Source: Solirhodobacter olei
GTDB taxonomy: Bacteria; Pseudomonadota; Alphaproteobacteria; Rhodobacterales; Rhodobacteraceae
Direction of reading: 5' to 3'
NCBI RefSeq assembly: GCF_004010155.1
Contig: NZ_RRYH01000031.1
Span: 1 to 64,000, forward strand
Length of the DNA stretch: 64,000 nt
The position numbers and the translations under genes were made by a program. Positions 27,242 to 36,477 of the stretch are shown piece by piece (the stretch's first letter is position 1; each line of letters starts with the position of its first letter). The notes under the pieces were generated by a model. It had not been told where the DNA came from. It ran no database searches and was given only the letters and a program-made list of their open reading frames with translations.

Positions 27242-27712
27242 CTATGCCCGGCGGGCGCTGCCGGCCTTTACCCGGCGCAGCGGGATGGAGGATTCGATCG
27301 AGGCCACACCCTCGATTCGCGTCAGGCTGCTCGTCAGGAACTTCTCGAACTCCGCAAGGTCGGAGACTGCGATCCGCAGCAGGTAGTCGCGCGGACCCGT
27401 CATCAGCCAGCAGTCGACAACCTCCGGATAGCCCCGAACCCGGCTTTCGAAATTCACCAGCGCATCATCGACCTGCTTGTCGAGCTTGACGGAGACGAAG
27501 ATCGAGACCGGGAAGCCGAGCTTCGCCTCGTCCAGCGTGGCGGCATAGCCCCGGATCACCCCGGCGGCCTCCAGCATCCGCAGGCGGCGGGCGCAGGGCG
27601 AGGGGCTGAGGCCCACACGCTCGCTCAACTCCTGCACGGTCAGCCGGCCGTTCGACTGAAGCTCGCGCAGGATGGCGCGATCGATTTCATCGAGATTGGT
27701 GGATTCCATCAC
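27242..27712 (-). CDS. Lrp/AsnC-family transcriptional regulator
   Basis: A 156 aa regulator. An N-terminal winged helix (LDEIDRAILRELQSNGRLTVQELSERVGLSPSPCARRL, ~7-44) is followed by a RAM effector domain with GPRDYLLRIAVSDL near 106. Members sense amino acids or 2-oxoacids and bind as octamers. It is divergent from the PDH-E1-like gene, with about 130 bases between the starts, the classic position for control of that gene. A similar Lrp-type gene (mdeR) stands beside the E1-like mdeB gene of pseudomonads. Two in-frame Met codons open the gene; 27709 is equally possible. Confidence 0.9.
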   Translation of the reverse strand: MMESTNLDEIDRAILRELQSNGRLTVQELSERVGLSPSPCARRLRMLEAAGVIRGYAATLDEAKLGFPVSIFVSVKLDKQVDDALVNFESRVRGYPEVVDCWLMTGPRDYLLRIAVSDLAEFEKFLTSSLTRIEGVASIESSIPLRRVKAGSARRA

Positions 27713-27842
27713 TCATTTCCAGCTACACGGCGGGATCTGCCAGAATTCATGGCTCCGGCAGCCATCTTTGCCGATTTGCACCGGGCCGGTCGGGTTACTC
27801 TGCCACGAGCCGTACCGTCCAGTCCATCTTGCAGAGCCCCCC

Positions 27843-30236
27843 ATGCCCGATACCGATCCCCTGCCCCATCTCGCCGAACTGGAACGCCGCGTGCTGTGGC
27901 TGTCCGCCTGGATGATCCACAACGCCAACCACATCCGCCCGTCCGAGGAGACCGATGTGAAGGTCGGCGGACACCAGGCCTCTACCGCCTCGCTGGCGAC
28001 GATTATGACGGCGCTCTATTTCCACGCCCTCCGACCCGAGGACCGGGTGGCGGTGAAGCCGCATGCCTCGCCCGCCTTCCACGCGATCCAGTATCTTGCC
28101 GGGCGAATCCCGCAGGACAAGCTTGAACGCTTCCGCGGCTTCGGTGGGGCGCAGAGCTACCCCTCGCGCACCAAGGACGTGGATGACGTGGATTTCTCCA
28201 CGGGCTCGGTCGGGCTTGGCGTGGCACAGACGCTTTTCTCTGCGCTGGTGCAGGATTACGTTCGCGCCCATGGCGGCATGGCCAAGCGACCCGAGGGGCG
28301 GATGGTGGCGCTGGTCGGCGATGCCGAGATGGACGAGGGGAATATCTACGAAGCGCTGCTGGAGGGCTGGAAGCACGGCATCCGGAACTGCTGGTGGGTG
28401 GTCGATTATAACCGCCAGTCCCTCGACGCGGTGATCCGTGAGGGGCTCTGGTCAAAATTCGAACAGATGTTCAGGAACTTCGGCTGGGATGTCGTCGTCC
28501 TGCGCCATGGAAGGCTGCAGGAGGAGGCGTTTTCCGAGCCCGGTGGGCAGCGGCTGAAGGACTGGATCGAGGCCTGTCCGAACCAGCTTTATGCGGCGCT
28601 GACCTTCCAGGGAGGCGCGGCCTGGCGGGCGCGGCTGATGGACGAGATCGGCGACCAGGGTAAGGTCAGCGCGCTGATCGCCCGGCGCAGCGATGCCGAA
28701 CTGGCCGCGCTGATGACCAACCTCGGCGGGCATGACCTACCCTCACTTCTCGCGGCGTTTGAGGCCGCGCGCGCGCGTGACCGCCCTACCCTGTTTCTCT
28801 GCTACACCATCAAGGGCTTCGGTCTGCCGCTGGCCGGTCACAAGGACAACCATGCCGGTCTGATGACCCCGACGCAGGTGGAGGCGCTGCGGGTCGCGAT
28901 GGGGGTGAAGACCGGCAGGGAATGGGCGCCGTGGGACGCAGTGGCCGATCCGGCGGCGTTGCAGGCCTTCGTCGCCTCGACCCCGTTCTTCGCTGAGGGG
29001 CCGCGCCGGCGGGTGGCCGAGAGGGTGCGCGTACCCGAGTCTCTGCCGCAACCCGAGACTCGGGGCAAGCCGATCTCAACCCAGATGGGCTTCGGGCAGA
29101 TTTTGACGGAGATTGCGCGGGAGGACGGGCCGCTTGCCGAGCGGATCGTAACGACGGCGCCCGATGTCACCGTCTCGACCAATCTCGGAGGCTGGGTCAA
29201 CCGGCGTGGGCTTTATGCGCGTGAGGCGCTGGCCGACACGTTCAAGGCGGAGCGGATCCCGTCCACCTACGCCTGGGAGTTCTCGCCCAAGGGCCAGCAC
29301 ATCGAGCTGGGGATCGCGGAATCGAACCTCTTCATCCTGCTCTCGGCGCTCGGCCTTTCGCATTCGATCAACGGCGAGCGTCTGCTGCCGATCGGCACGG
29401 TCTATGACCCGTTCATCTACCGCGGCGCGGACCAGTTGAACTACGCCTGCTATCAGGATGCGCGCTTCATCCTGATCGGTACGCCTTCGGGCGTCACGCT
29501 TGCACCGGAGGGTGGTGCGCACCAGTCGATCGGCACGCCGCTCGTCGGGATGGCGCAGGACGGGCTCGCGGCCTTCGAGCCGGCCTTCATCGATGAGCTA
29601 GCAGAGATCCTGCGCTTTGCCTTCGACTACATCCAGCGCGACGGCAGTGATCCAGCTCGCCCTGGCTGGCTGCGCGACAACCAGGGCGGTTCGGTCTACC
29701 TGCGGCTCTCTACCCGGCCGGTGGAGCAGATGCAGCGGGAGATGACGGCAGAGCTGGCCGCGGGGATCGTGGATGGCGGCTACTGGCTGCGCCGGCCGGG
29801 ACCCAACGCCGAATGCGTCATCGCCTATAGCGGCGCGGTGGCGCCGGAGGCGATCGCGGCCTGCGGCTTCCTGGCCGAGGATCGCCGTGATGTCGGGCTG
29901 CTGGCCGTTACCTCGGCCGACCGGCTTCACGCCGGATGGAGTGCGGCGCAGGCGGCGCGGAGCGGAGCCGGCGGGGCAGAGGCCGCGCATGTCGAGACGC
30001 TCCTCGACGCGGTGCCGCGGGACTGCCCGCTGATTACGGTGCAAGACGGGCATCCGGCAGCGCTCGCCTGGCTGGGCGCGGTCAGAGGTCACCGCACCCG
30101 GGCGCTCGGCGTCGAGCATTTCGGCCAGACCGGCACGATCGATGAGCTTTACCGTCATTTCGGCATCGACACGCAGGGCATCCTGCGTGCGGCCGAGGCG
30201 ATGGCGCCGGGAAGGCCGCTGCGTCTGCGGGCCTGA
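27843..30236 (+). CDS. Homodimeric pyruvate-dehydrogenase-E1-like 2-oxoacid dehydrogenase (AceE/MdeB type)
   Basis: A 797 aa thiamine-diphosphate enzyme of the single-chain E1 class that decarboxylates a 2-oxoacid and passes the acyl group to a lipoyl E2. GGHQASTASLATIMTALYFHAL (~43) is the N-terminal substrate/ThDP region. GDAEMDEGNIYEALLEG (~160) ends the ThDP/Mg block, with VVDYNRQSLD following; the pyrimidine domain has the conserved Glu in HIELGIAESNLF (~490). It is about 90 residues shorter than E. coli AceE and lacks the N-terminal E2-binding extension seen there. ATG 27843 was chosen because upstream residues show no homology. No E2 or E3 gene is nearby. Candidate substrate: 2-oxobutyrate, given the nearby trans-sulfuration enzyme. 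Confidence 0.8.
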   Translation: MPDTDPLPHLAELERRVLWLSAWMIHNANHIRPSEETDVKVGGHQASTASLATIMTALYFHALRPEDRVAVKPHASPAFHAIQYLAGRIPQDKLERFRGFGGAQSYPSRTKDVDDVDFSTGSVGLGVAQTLFSALVQDYVRAHGGMAKRPEGRMVALVGDAEMDEGNIYEALLEGWKHGIRNCWWVVDYNRQSLDAVIREGLWSKFEQMFRNFGWDVVVLRHGRLQEEAFSEPGGQRLKDWIEACPNQLYAALTFQGGAAWRARLMDEIGDQGKVSALIARRSDAELAALMTNLGGHDLPSLLAAFEAARARDRPTLFLCYTIKGFGLPLAGHKDNHAGLMTPTQVEALRVAMGVKTGREWAPWDAVADPAALQAFVASTPFFAEGPRRRVAERVRVPESLPQPETRGKPISTQMGFGQILTEIAREDGPLAERIVTTAPDVTVSTNLGGWVNRRGLYAREALADTFKAERIPSTYAWEFSPKGQHIELGIAESNLFILLSALGLSHSINGERLLPIGTVYDPFIYRGADQLNYACYQDARFILIGTPSGVTLAPEGGAHQSIGTPLVGMAQDGLAAFEPAFIDELAEILRFAFDYIQRDGSDPARPGWLRDNQGGSVYLRLSTRPVEQMQREMTAELAAGIVDGGYWLRRPGPNAECVIAYSGAVAPEAIAACGFLAEDRRDVGLLAVTSADRLHAGWSAAQAARSGAGGAEAAHVETLLDAVPRDCPLITVQDGHPAALAWLGAVRGHRTRALGVEHFGQTGTIDELYRHFGIDTQGILRAAEAMAPGRPLRLRA

Positions 30237-30258
30237 GCGCCACGCCCCGGTGTGAAAA

Positions 30259-31329
30259 TCAGCGCAAGGCGACCCGGTTGCCCGCGCTGTCGAAAAGGTG
30301 GAGGTGAGCGCTTGGCAAGGAAACCCGGATCGAAGGGCCGGAGTTCAGCACACCGCGATCCGCGGTGAACGCCTTCAGGCCGACGCCCTGCAGCGAGAGG
30401 TGGAGGATAATGCCGAGGCCCGTTGGCTCGATCAGGTCGACGCCGGCCTCCATCCCGCCGCTTTCGCCCAGGGCCACATGCTCCGGCCGGATGCCCAGCG
30501 TCACCTCGGCGCCGGGGGCGAGCCCCGGATCCAGCGGCAGGGCGATCCGGGCACCGTCGGCGAGGATCACGGCGGGGCCCGGCGCAGCATCATAGCGGCC
30601 GGGCAGGAAGTTCATCCCCGGCGAGCCGATGAAGCCCGCGACGAACAGGTTGGCCGGGCGGTCGTAGAGGTCGAGCGGCGTGCCCACCTGCTGCACCACC
30701 CCGCCCTGCATGGCGACGATGCGGTCAGCCAGCGTCATCGCCTCGATCTGGTCATGGGTGACGTAGATCGAGGTCGCGCCGAGCTCGGCATGGAGGCGCT
30801 TTATCTCGGCCCGCATCTGCTCGCGCAGCCGGGCGTCGAGGTTGGAAAGCGGCTCGTCGAACAGGAACGCCTTCGGCTGCCGGACGATGGCGCGGCCCAT
30901 GGCGACGCGCTGGCGTTGCCCGCCCGAGAGCGCCTTGGGCCGGCGGTCGAGCAGCGGCTCCAGCCCCAGCTTGCCCGCCGCGCCGGAGACCGCCTGAGCG
31001 ATCCTGTCCTTCGCCGTCCGGCGCAGGCGCAGGCTGTAGCTCATGTTCCCGGCGACGTTCATGTGCGGGTAGAGCGCGTAGGACTGGAACACCATGGCGA
31101 TGTCGCGGTCGCGGGGGGCGAGATCGTTCACCCGCCGCCCGGCGATCGTGATGTCGCCGGAGCTGACCTCCTCCAGCCCCGCGATCATGCGCAGGAGCGT
31201 GGACTTGCCGCAGCCCGAGGGGCCGACGAGCACGATGAACTCACCATCCTCGATGTCGAGGTCGATACCGTGGAGAACCTCGATATTGCCGAAGTTCTTG
31301 GTGATGCCGGCGATGTCTATGGATGCCAT
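30259..31329 (-). CDS. CUT1 ABC transporter ATPase (UgpC/MalK-like)
   Basis: ATP-binding subunit of 356 aa for a carbohydrate-type importer. Walker [12 protein letters not shown] (~37), the signature [15 protein letters not shown] (~134) and Walker [16 protein letters not shown] (~154) are intact. The C-terminal regulatory OB-like domain with GIRPEHV (~276) is typical of the MalK/UgpC group that can energise several CUT1 permeases. Last gene of the operon; it converges on the E1-like gene with 22 bases between the stops. GAGAGGG upstream of the ATG. Confidence 0.93.
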   Translation of the reverse strand: MASIDIAGITKNFGNIEVLHGIDLDIEDGEFIVLVGPSGCGKSTLLRMIAGLEEVSSGDITIAGRRVNDLAPRDRDIAMVFQSYALYPHMNVAGNMSYSLRLRRTAKDRIAQAVSGAAGKLGLEPLLDRRPKALSGGQRQRVAMGRAIVRQPKAFLFDEPLSNLDARLREQMRAEIKRLHAELGATSIYVTHDQIEAMTLADRIVAMQGGVVQQVGTPLDLYDRPANLFVAGFIGSPGMNFLPGRYDAAPGPAVILADGARIALPLDPGLAPGAEVTLGIRPEHVALGESGGMEAGVDLIEPTGLGIILHLSLQGVGLKAFTADRGVLNSGPSIRVSLPSAHLHLFDSAGNRVALR

Positions 31330-31338
31330 GTGTCCCTC

Positions 31339-32172
31339 TCAGCCCTTGACCGCGCCGGCCGTCAGGCCCTGCACGAGATACCGCTGGATCAGCAGGAAGA
31401 AGATGCAGGCCGGGATTAGCGCAAGCACGCCCGCCGCCATCATCTGCCCGAAGTCCACGGCGAATTTCGAAACGAAGCCCAGAAGCCCCACCGGGAAGGT
31501 CGCCGCATCGTTGCCCGAGATTAGCATCAGCGCGAAGAGAAGCTCGCTCCATGCCGCAGTGAAGACGAAGCCGAGCGTCGCGGCGATGCCGGGCAACGTC
31601 AGCGGCAGTATGATCTCGCGAAAGGCGGTGAACTGGCTTGCCCCGTCGATCATCGCAGCCTCCTCCAGATCCTTCGGGATGCCGTCGAAGAACGACTGCA
31701 TGAGGAAGGTCGCGAAGGGCAGGTTGAAGGCGGTGTAGACGATCACGAGCCCGGTCAGGCTGTTGGTCAGCCCCAGCGGCGACAGGAGCTTGAAGATCGG
31801 CGCGACCAGCATGACCAGCGGAAACATCTGGGTGACCAGCATCAGCCCGACCAGCCAGAACTTGAACCGAAACGAAAACCGCGAGAGCGCGTAACCGGAG
31901 AGCGAGGAGAGCGCCGTCACGACCACCGCGGTCGAGCCCGAGACGATAACACTGTTGCGGAAGAAGATCGGGAAATCGCTGTTCTCGATGACGAAGCGGA
32001 AATGCGACCAGGTGATGTGCGAGGGCCAGAGCCGGACGCCTTCGGTATAGAGGAGCTTGTCCGGCGTCACCGCGATCTTCAGCAGCCAGTAGAGCGGGAA
32101 GAGCGCAACCGCGATGTAGACGAGAAGCGCGAGACGGTGGGCGACGGTGCCGATGAGTCTGAAATTCCGCAT
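31339..32172 (-). CDS. CUT1 ABC transporter permease (MalG-like)
   Basis: A 277 aa inner-membrane permease with six hydrophobic helices. The cytoplasmic EAA loop reads EEAAMIDGASQFTAFREIILPLTLPG (~170-195), the ATPase contact site. AGGAG precedes ATG 32172. It starts two bases after the stop of the MalF-like gene and ends nine bases before the ATPase, so the subunits are co-translated. Confidence 0.93.
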   Translation of the reverse strand: MRNFRLIGTVAHRLALLVYIAVALFPLYWLLKIAVTPDKLLYTEGVRLWPSHITWSHFRFVIENSDFPIFFRNSVIVSGSTAVVVTALSSLSGYALSRFSFRFKFWLVGLMLVTQMFPLVMLVAPIFKLLSPLGLTNSLTGLVIVYTAFNLPFATFLMQSFFDGIPKDLEEAAMIDGASQFTAFREIILPLTLPGIAATLGFVFTAAWSELLFALMLISGNDAATFPVGLLGFVSKFAVDFGQMMAAGVLALIPACIFFLLIQRYLVQGLTAGAVKG

Positions 32173-32174
32173 CG

Positions 32175-33098
32175 TCAGCTCCTGTTCAGAACGGTCTGGC
32201 GCAGGGCCACGATCAGCAGGGAATAGATCAGCAGAAGCACCAGAAGCACCAGCGACACCGCCGAAGCATAGCCGAAGTCGAGCCGCTTGAAGGCCTGGGT
32301 GAAGATGTAGCTGGCGAGGATCTGGGTCCGGTCGGCGGGCCCTCCCCCGGTCATAACCACGATCAGATCGGCGAAATTTGCGATCCAGACGGTGCGCAGC
32401 AGTACGGTGATCGCGATTGTCGGCGCGAGGAACGGCAGGGTGATCGAGCCGAAGCGTTGCAGCGGGCCCGCGCCGTCGATCGCGGCCGCCTCGTAAAGAT
32501 CAGCCGGGATCGCCTGCATTGCGGCCAGCATGGTGATCGCAAAGAACGGGATGCCCCACCAGACATTGGCCGCGATCGGCCCCCACATGGCGAGGTTCGG
32601 GTCCGACAGGATGTTCTCCGGCGAACTCAGGATCCCAAGCGCGAAGAGCCAGTGCGGCAGCGGCCCCACGACCGGGTTGAAGAGCCAAGCCCAGTTCAAG
32701 CCGGCGAGGAAGGACGGCACCGCCCAGGGCAGGAATACCAGCGCCTGCACCAGACCGCGCCCGGCGAAAGGAACGTTCAGCAGAAGCGCGAGGATCAGCC
32801 CGAAGAAGAACTGGAGCGCGACGGAGGCTCCGGTCCACCAGACAGTGTTGCGCAGCGCCTCGAAGAATGCCTGATCCTGCCAGAGCTCGCGGAAATGGGC
32901 GAGGCCGACATATCCTCCAGAGAACGGGTTCAGAAGCTGGATATCGCGGAAGGCGTAGGAGATCCCGACGACGAGCGGCACAAGCATGACCGTGACGATC
33001 AGGATCACGGTGGGCGCGGAGTAGAGATAGGGCTCCCAGGCGATGGCCAGCCTGCGCATCAGCGGGCGGGCCTCGATCGGACGGGCGGCGAGGGTCAT
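32175..33098 (-). CDS. CUT1 ABC transporter permease (MalF-like)
   Basis: A 307 aa permease with six membrane helices. The EAA loop YEAAAIDGAGPLQRFGSITLPFL lies near 205-228. ATG 33098 is preferred because GGGAGCC lies immediately upstream; an ATG at 33119 falls at the edge of the intercistronic hairpin. Forms the translocation channel with the MalG-like partner. Confidence 0.92.
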   Translation of the reverse strand: MTLAARPIEARPLMRRLAIAWEPYLYSAPTVILIVTVMLVPLVVGISYAFRDIQLLNPFSGGYVGLAHFRELWQDQAFFEALRNTVWWTGASVALQFFFGLILALLLNVPFAGRGLVQALVFLPWAVPSFLAGLNWAWLFNPVVGPLPHWLFALGILSSPENILSDPNLAMWGPIAANVWWGIPFFAITMLAAMQAIPADLYEAAAIDGAGPLQRFGSITLPFLAPTIAITVLLRTVWIANFADLIVVMTGGGPADRTQILASYIFTQAFKRLDFGYASAVSLVLLVLLLIYSLLIVALRQTVLNRS

Positions 33099-33119
33099 GC
33101 GTGGCTCCCGGGCAGGCAA

Positions 33120-33146
33120 GCCGGGGGCAAATGGGCCGCCCCCGGC
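33120..33146 (-). promoter_or_regulatory. Intercistronic hairpin between binding protein and permease genes
   Basis: GCCGGGGGC and GCCCCCGGC form a perfect 9-bp stem with a nine-base loop, starting 15 bases after the binding-protein stop. Such structures protect the upstream mRNA and lower downstream expression, giving excess binding protein over permease as in malE-malF. Confidence 0.7.
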
Positions 33147-33161
33147 GTTTGGTTCAGCTCA

Positions 33162-34439
33162 CTACTTCGAAGCGAGGAACTTCTTTTGTTGCTTCGTCAG
33201 GTAGTCGGCCCACTGGTTTGCCAGCTGCTTGGGCGTGATCTCACCCAGAAGCGCCTTCTGGCCGGTCTGCACCACCATCGAGCCCTGGAAGTATGCGAAG
33301 CCCTCCAGATAGGTCGGCATGGACATCGGCACGACGTTCGGGTCGGCCAGTTCCGCGAACCAGCCCTTGAACTGCGGGCTCTGGTAGAACGGATCCTTCT
33401 CGGCCGATTTCAGTGCCGGCAGCGCGCCGGTCCGCTTGTTCCAGGTAATGTTGCCCTGCGGGCCTTCGAGCGTGGCGATCAGCTTCCAGGCAAGATCCTT
33501 GTGCTTGCTCGCCGCCATCATCGACCAGCCAGCGTAGCCGATCGTCGGGAAGGTCTTGCCCGAGGGGCCCTTCGGCATGGTGGTGATGCCGAAATCATCG
33601 GGGCTCATCTTCGAAGCAATGCCGATCAGCGCGTCAGGGTCCTGGTCGAGGAAGGCGCAGGTGCCGCTATAGAAGCCTGCAACGATCTCGTTGAAGCCCC
33701 AATTGACCGAGTCCTTCGGAGCGTAGCCGTTCTTGTAGAGGTTGATCAGCCACTCGATGCCCTTCTCCCAGCCGGGGCTGTTGATGGTGGAGGTGCCATC
33801 CTTGGTGAAGAACTTGTCGGACCCGGCCATGTCGGCGCCGAACATCATCCAGCCGTTCAGCCCCCCCGGCCCGCCGCGAAGGCAGTAGCCATACTTGCCC
33901 GGGATGGCCGAGATCTTCTTCGCGTCGGCCTCGAATTCGTCCATGGTCTTCGGCGGCTCGGCAATCCCGGCCTGCTTGAGCAGCTTCTTGTTGTAGAAGA
34001 GCGCCCGCAGGTAGAAGCCGTAGGGCAGCATGTAGGCCGTGTCCTTCACCGTTCGGCCAAGCTGCAGTGCGCGTGTGGACAGGTCCGAAGTGTCCTTCCA
34101 GGTCTTCAGATAGGGCTCCAGGCTCTGCAGCTTGCCATTGTTGGCATAGAGCGAGAGCCAGGTGTCCGGCATCTCGACGACATCCGGGATGTCACCCGCA
34201 GAGACCATGGTTGCAAATTTCTGGAACGCCTGGCCCCAGGGTAGCGAGATCACATCGACCTTGGTGCCGGGGTTTTCCTTCTCAAAGGTGCTGACGATGG
34301 ATTTCAGCGTGACCGTCCGTTCCGGGCTGGTGATGACCTCGACGAGCTTCAGCGTCGTGTCGGCGAAGGCCGGCCCGCTCAGAAGCCCTGCCACCAGGGC
34401 GCCGGACAGAATTGTAGAAATTCTTAAAGGATTTTTCAT
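33162..34439 (-). CDS. ABC transporter sugar-type substrate-binding protein
   Basis: Periplasmic solute receptor of 425 aa in the MalE/UgpB fold class. The signal peptide MKNPLRISTILSGALVAGLL...AFA ends near 27; the mature part starts DTTLKLVEVITSPERT. Conserved features are the PLPWGQ-like loop (LPWGQAFQKFATMVSAGDIPDVVEM, ~70-94) and TIGYAGWSMMAASKHKDLAWKL near 300, typical of family-1 binding proteins. The start is at 34439, preceded by GGAG; the frame upstream overlaps the PLP enzyme gene. Its ligand cannot be read from sequence, but the preceding gene for a sulfur-amino-acid lyase points to something other than a plain sugar. Confidence 0.9.
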   Translation of the reverse strand: MKNPLRISTILSGALVAGLLSGPAFADTTLKLVEVITSPERTVTLKSIVSTFEKENPGTKVDVISLPWGQAFQKFATMVSAGDIPDVVEMPDTWLSLYANNGKLQSLEPYLKTWKDTSDLSTRALQLGRTVKDTAYMLPYGFYLRALFYNKKLLKQAGIAEPPKTMDEFEADAKKISAIPGKYGYCLRGGPGGLNGWMMFGADMAGSDKFFTKDGTSTINSPGWEKGIEWLINLYKNGYAPKDSVNWGFNEIVAGFYSGTCAFLDQDPDALIGIASKMSPDDFGITTMPKGPSGKTFPTIGYAGWSMMAASKHKDLAWKLIATLEGPQGNITWNKRTGALPALKSAEKDPFYQSPQFKGWFAELADPNVVPMSMPTYLEGFAYFQGSMVVQTGQKALLGEITPKQLANQWADYLTKQQKKFLASK

Positions 34440-34485
34440 CTTCACTCCTCTCTGTTGGGTTCTCTGTTGGTTTTTTAGGATTTGT

Positions 34486-35655
34486 TCAGCTTTGCGCTGC
34501 CGCGATTGCCTCCTCGAGATCACGCCAAAGCGCCTCGGTACCCTCCAGGCCGACATGCAGCCGGACCGAGCGGGGATCGATGCCGAAGGCCTGCGCCGAA
34601 TTGGGCTGCGCCTTCTGCTGCAAGACCACCTCGCCGGGCACGACGAGGCTCTCATGCCCGCCCCAGCTGACACCGAGCTTGAAGAGCGTGAGCCGGTCGC
34701 AGAAGGCTGCCACGTCGACCCCCTCGCGGAACGTGAAGGAAAAAAGGCCGGATGTGCCGGTCAGCCCCGGGGGCAGCGCATTGGCAAGGCCAGGGTGGTT
34801 CACCTGCGCGACCGCCGGGTGGGCCTGCAGCCGCCGCGCAACCTCAAGACCGGAGGCCTCGTGCGCCTTCATCCGGACCGGCAGCGTGCGCAGCCCGCGC
34901 ACCAGAAGCCAGGCCTCGAACGGGCTGAGCTTGCCGCCTAGATACGGCAAGGCCTCGCTGCGGATCCGGTCGACCAAGGCCTTTGGTCCGGCCACGACGC
35001 CCGCCACCACATCGCTATGACCGCCGAGGTATTTCGAGGCCGAATGCAGCACGAGGTCGACGCCGAGCGAGAGTGGCCTCTGGAACAGCGGGCTCGCCCA
35101 GCTATTGTCGATGACCGAGAGCGCGCCCGCCGCCCGCGCAAGCCGGGCAAGGGCTGCTACGTCATGGGTCTCCATCACCCAACTCGTCGGGCTTTCGAGG
35201 TAGAGAAGCTTCGCCCCCGGTAGAGCCGCCGCCACAGCCGCCTCGTCACGCCCATCGACGTAGGTGACCTCGACCCGCATCTTCTTCAGATGCGTGCCAA
35301 AGAGGCGGAACGCATCGGGATAGACGTGGCGGACGGCCACGATACGGTCGCCCGGCTCGACGAAGGTCAGAACGGTAGAAGAGATTGCAGCCATCCCGCT
35401 GGCCAGGGCAAGGGCGTCCTCGGCGCCTTCGAGACGGGCGAGCATCTCCTCAAACACCCGTACGGTGGGGTTCAGGCCGCGCGAATAGACGGGCCGCTGC
35501 TTTTCGCCGCGATAGGTGGCCACCATCTCGGCATAGGTGGCGAAGGTGAAGAGCGAGGTCTGCACGATCGGCGGCACTACAGCCTCGAACGCATGCTCGC
35601 TATCGTGCGCGACAATCAAGGAAGCCGCCTCGAACGCGTCCATGGGGCTGGTCAT
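34486..35655 (-). CDS. PLP-dependent trans-sulfuration enzyme (cystathionine/methionine lyase family)
   Basis: A 389 aa enzyme of the Cys/Met metabolism PLP family, which cleave or form C-S bonds in cystathionine, methionine or homoserine esters. YSRGLNPTVRVFEEMLA (~58) is the subunit-shared PLP-phosphate site, SGMAAISS follows (~86), and the PLP lysine is in HSASKYLGGHSD (~205). The tail VRLHVGLEGTEALWRDLEEAI is canonical. The usual active-site Tyr region before the NPT motif is present. Its ATG overlaps the stop of the GntR regulator by four bases. Cystathionine beta-lyase, methionine gamma-lyase and homoserine-ester sulfhydrylase cannot be separated from sequence by eye. Confidence 0.88.
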   Translation of the reverse strand: MTSPMDAFEAASLIVAHDSEHAFEAVVPPIVQTSLFTFATYAEMVATYRGEKQRPVYSRGLNPTVRVFEEMLARLEGAEDALALASGMAAISSTVLTFVEPGDRIVAVRHVYPDAFRLFGTHLKKMRVEVTYVDGRDEAAVAAALPGAKLLYLESPTSWVMETHDVAALARLARAAGALSVIDNSWASPLFQRPLSLGVDLVLHSASKYLGGHSDVVAGVVAGPKALVDRIRSEALPYLGGKLSPFEAWLLVRGLRTLPVRMKAHEASGLEVARRLQAHPAVAQVNHPGLANALPPGLTGTSGLFSFTFREGVDVAAFCDRLTLFKLGVSWGGHESLVVPGEVVLQQKAQPNSAQAFGIDPRSVRLHVGLEGTEALWRDLEEAIAAAQS

Positions 35656-36374
35656 TTGGACATTTCCTCGATGTCTTCCTCGACCACGTCGAGGATCTTG
35701 AGCGTTTCGCGCCGGGCGGCCTCGGTATCCTGCGCTGCAATCGCCTCGTAGAGGGTGCGGTGATAAGGGAAGGAGCGGCGCGCAAAGTCGGGCCGGTTGA
35801 AGGGTTTTTCCCAGAACCGCTCGAACACGCCGCGCATCTGTTCAAGGAGCTGCCGGAACAGCGGATTATGGGTGGCGTCATAGATTGCAAGATGGAAAGC
35901 GAGGTCCTGCTTGCCCGAGGTGCCCTCGGCGATATGCACCCGCTCCATCTGCTCCAGCCGCTGGCGTATGTTGACAAGGTCGGCCTCGGTGCGTCGGCGG
36001 GCAGCCACCATATTGGCCTCGCATTCGATCCCACGCCGCACCTCGAGCGTCAGCATCAGCGCGTCGCGCAGGCTCGCCGTTTCGAAAGAGAGCGGCAAAT
36101 GCACGGTGCTCGAGGTGATGGGCTTCAGTAGATAGGTGCCACTGCCCTTGCGTGTCTCCATCACGCCTAGAGCCTGGAAATGCCGCACCGCTTCTCGGAT
36201 CGTGGAGCGGCCGACTGCCAATGCCGCCATGAGTTCGCGCTCGGCCGGAAGCCTGTCTCCGGCCTTCATCTCCGCACGCTCGACATATTGCGCCAAAGCT
36301 TCAGTGACCTGTCGCGCGCGATCGATTTGCGGCAGTGCCGAGATCTGGATCTTGTCGTCGACACTCGCACCCAT
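35652..36374 (-). CDS. GntR-family regulator, FCD (FadR) subfamily
   Basis: A 240 aa regulator, first gene of the trans-sulfuration/transporter operon. The N-terminal winged helix has GDRLPAERELMAALAVGRSTIREAVRHFQALG (~38-69). The C-terminal FCD ligand domain shows the metal-binding pattern with AFHLAIYDATHNPLF (~155) and HRTLYEAIAAQD (~205). ATG 36374 is chosen because residues before it (the frame reaches 36617) lie in unrelated sequence on the other side of the probable operator. Probably represses its own operon until its organic-acid or amino-acid ligand is present. Stop overlaps the next start (ATGA). Confidence 0.9.
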   Translation of the reverse strand: MGASVDDKIQISALPQIDRARQVTEALAQYVERAEMKAGDRLPAERELMAALAVGRSTIREAVRHFQALGVMETRKGSGTYLLKPITSSTVHLPLSFETASLRDALMLTLEVRRGIECEANMVAARRRTEADLVNIRQRLEQMERVHIAEGTSGKQDLAFHLAIYDATHNPLFRQLLEQMRGVFERFWEKPFNRPDFARRSFPYHRTLYEAIAAQDTEAARRETLKILDVVEEDIEEMSK

Positions 36375-36405
36375 GCGCGGCTGGCCCCCTTGCCTACCCG
36401 TCAAA

Positions 36406-36416
36406 TTGGTCTGACA
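36406..36416. promoter_or_regulatory. Candidate FadR-type operator of the GntR operon
   Basis: TTGGTCTGACA, 32 bases upstream of the GntR start, is close to the TGGTC-N-GACCA palindrome bound by FadR-subfamily proteins (one arm degenerate). Position fits autoregulation. Weak on sequence alone. Confidence 0.4.
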
Positions 36417-36477
36417 TCTTAGCAATGCTGAGTCTCGGTAAAAAGTCAAGGCGTGCGAGAACGGATCGCATTGGTCC

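Noticed and set aside
32457-34244. 595-codon plus-strand frame opposite the permease and binding-protein genes
   Set aside because: Antisense shadow of well-supported ABC transporter genes; composition is typical of a GC-rich shadow frame.
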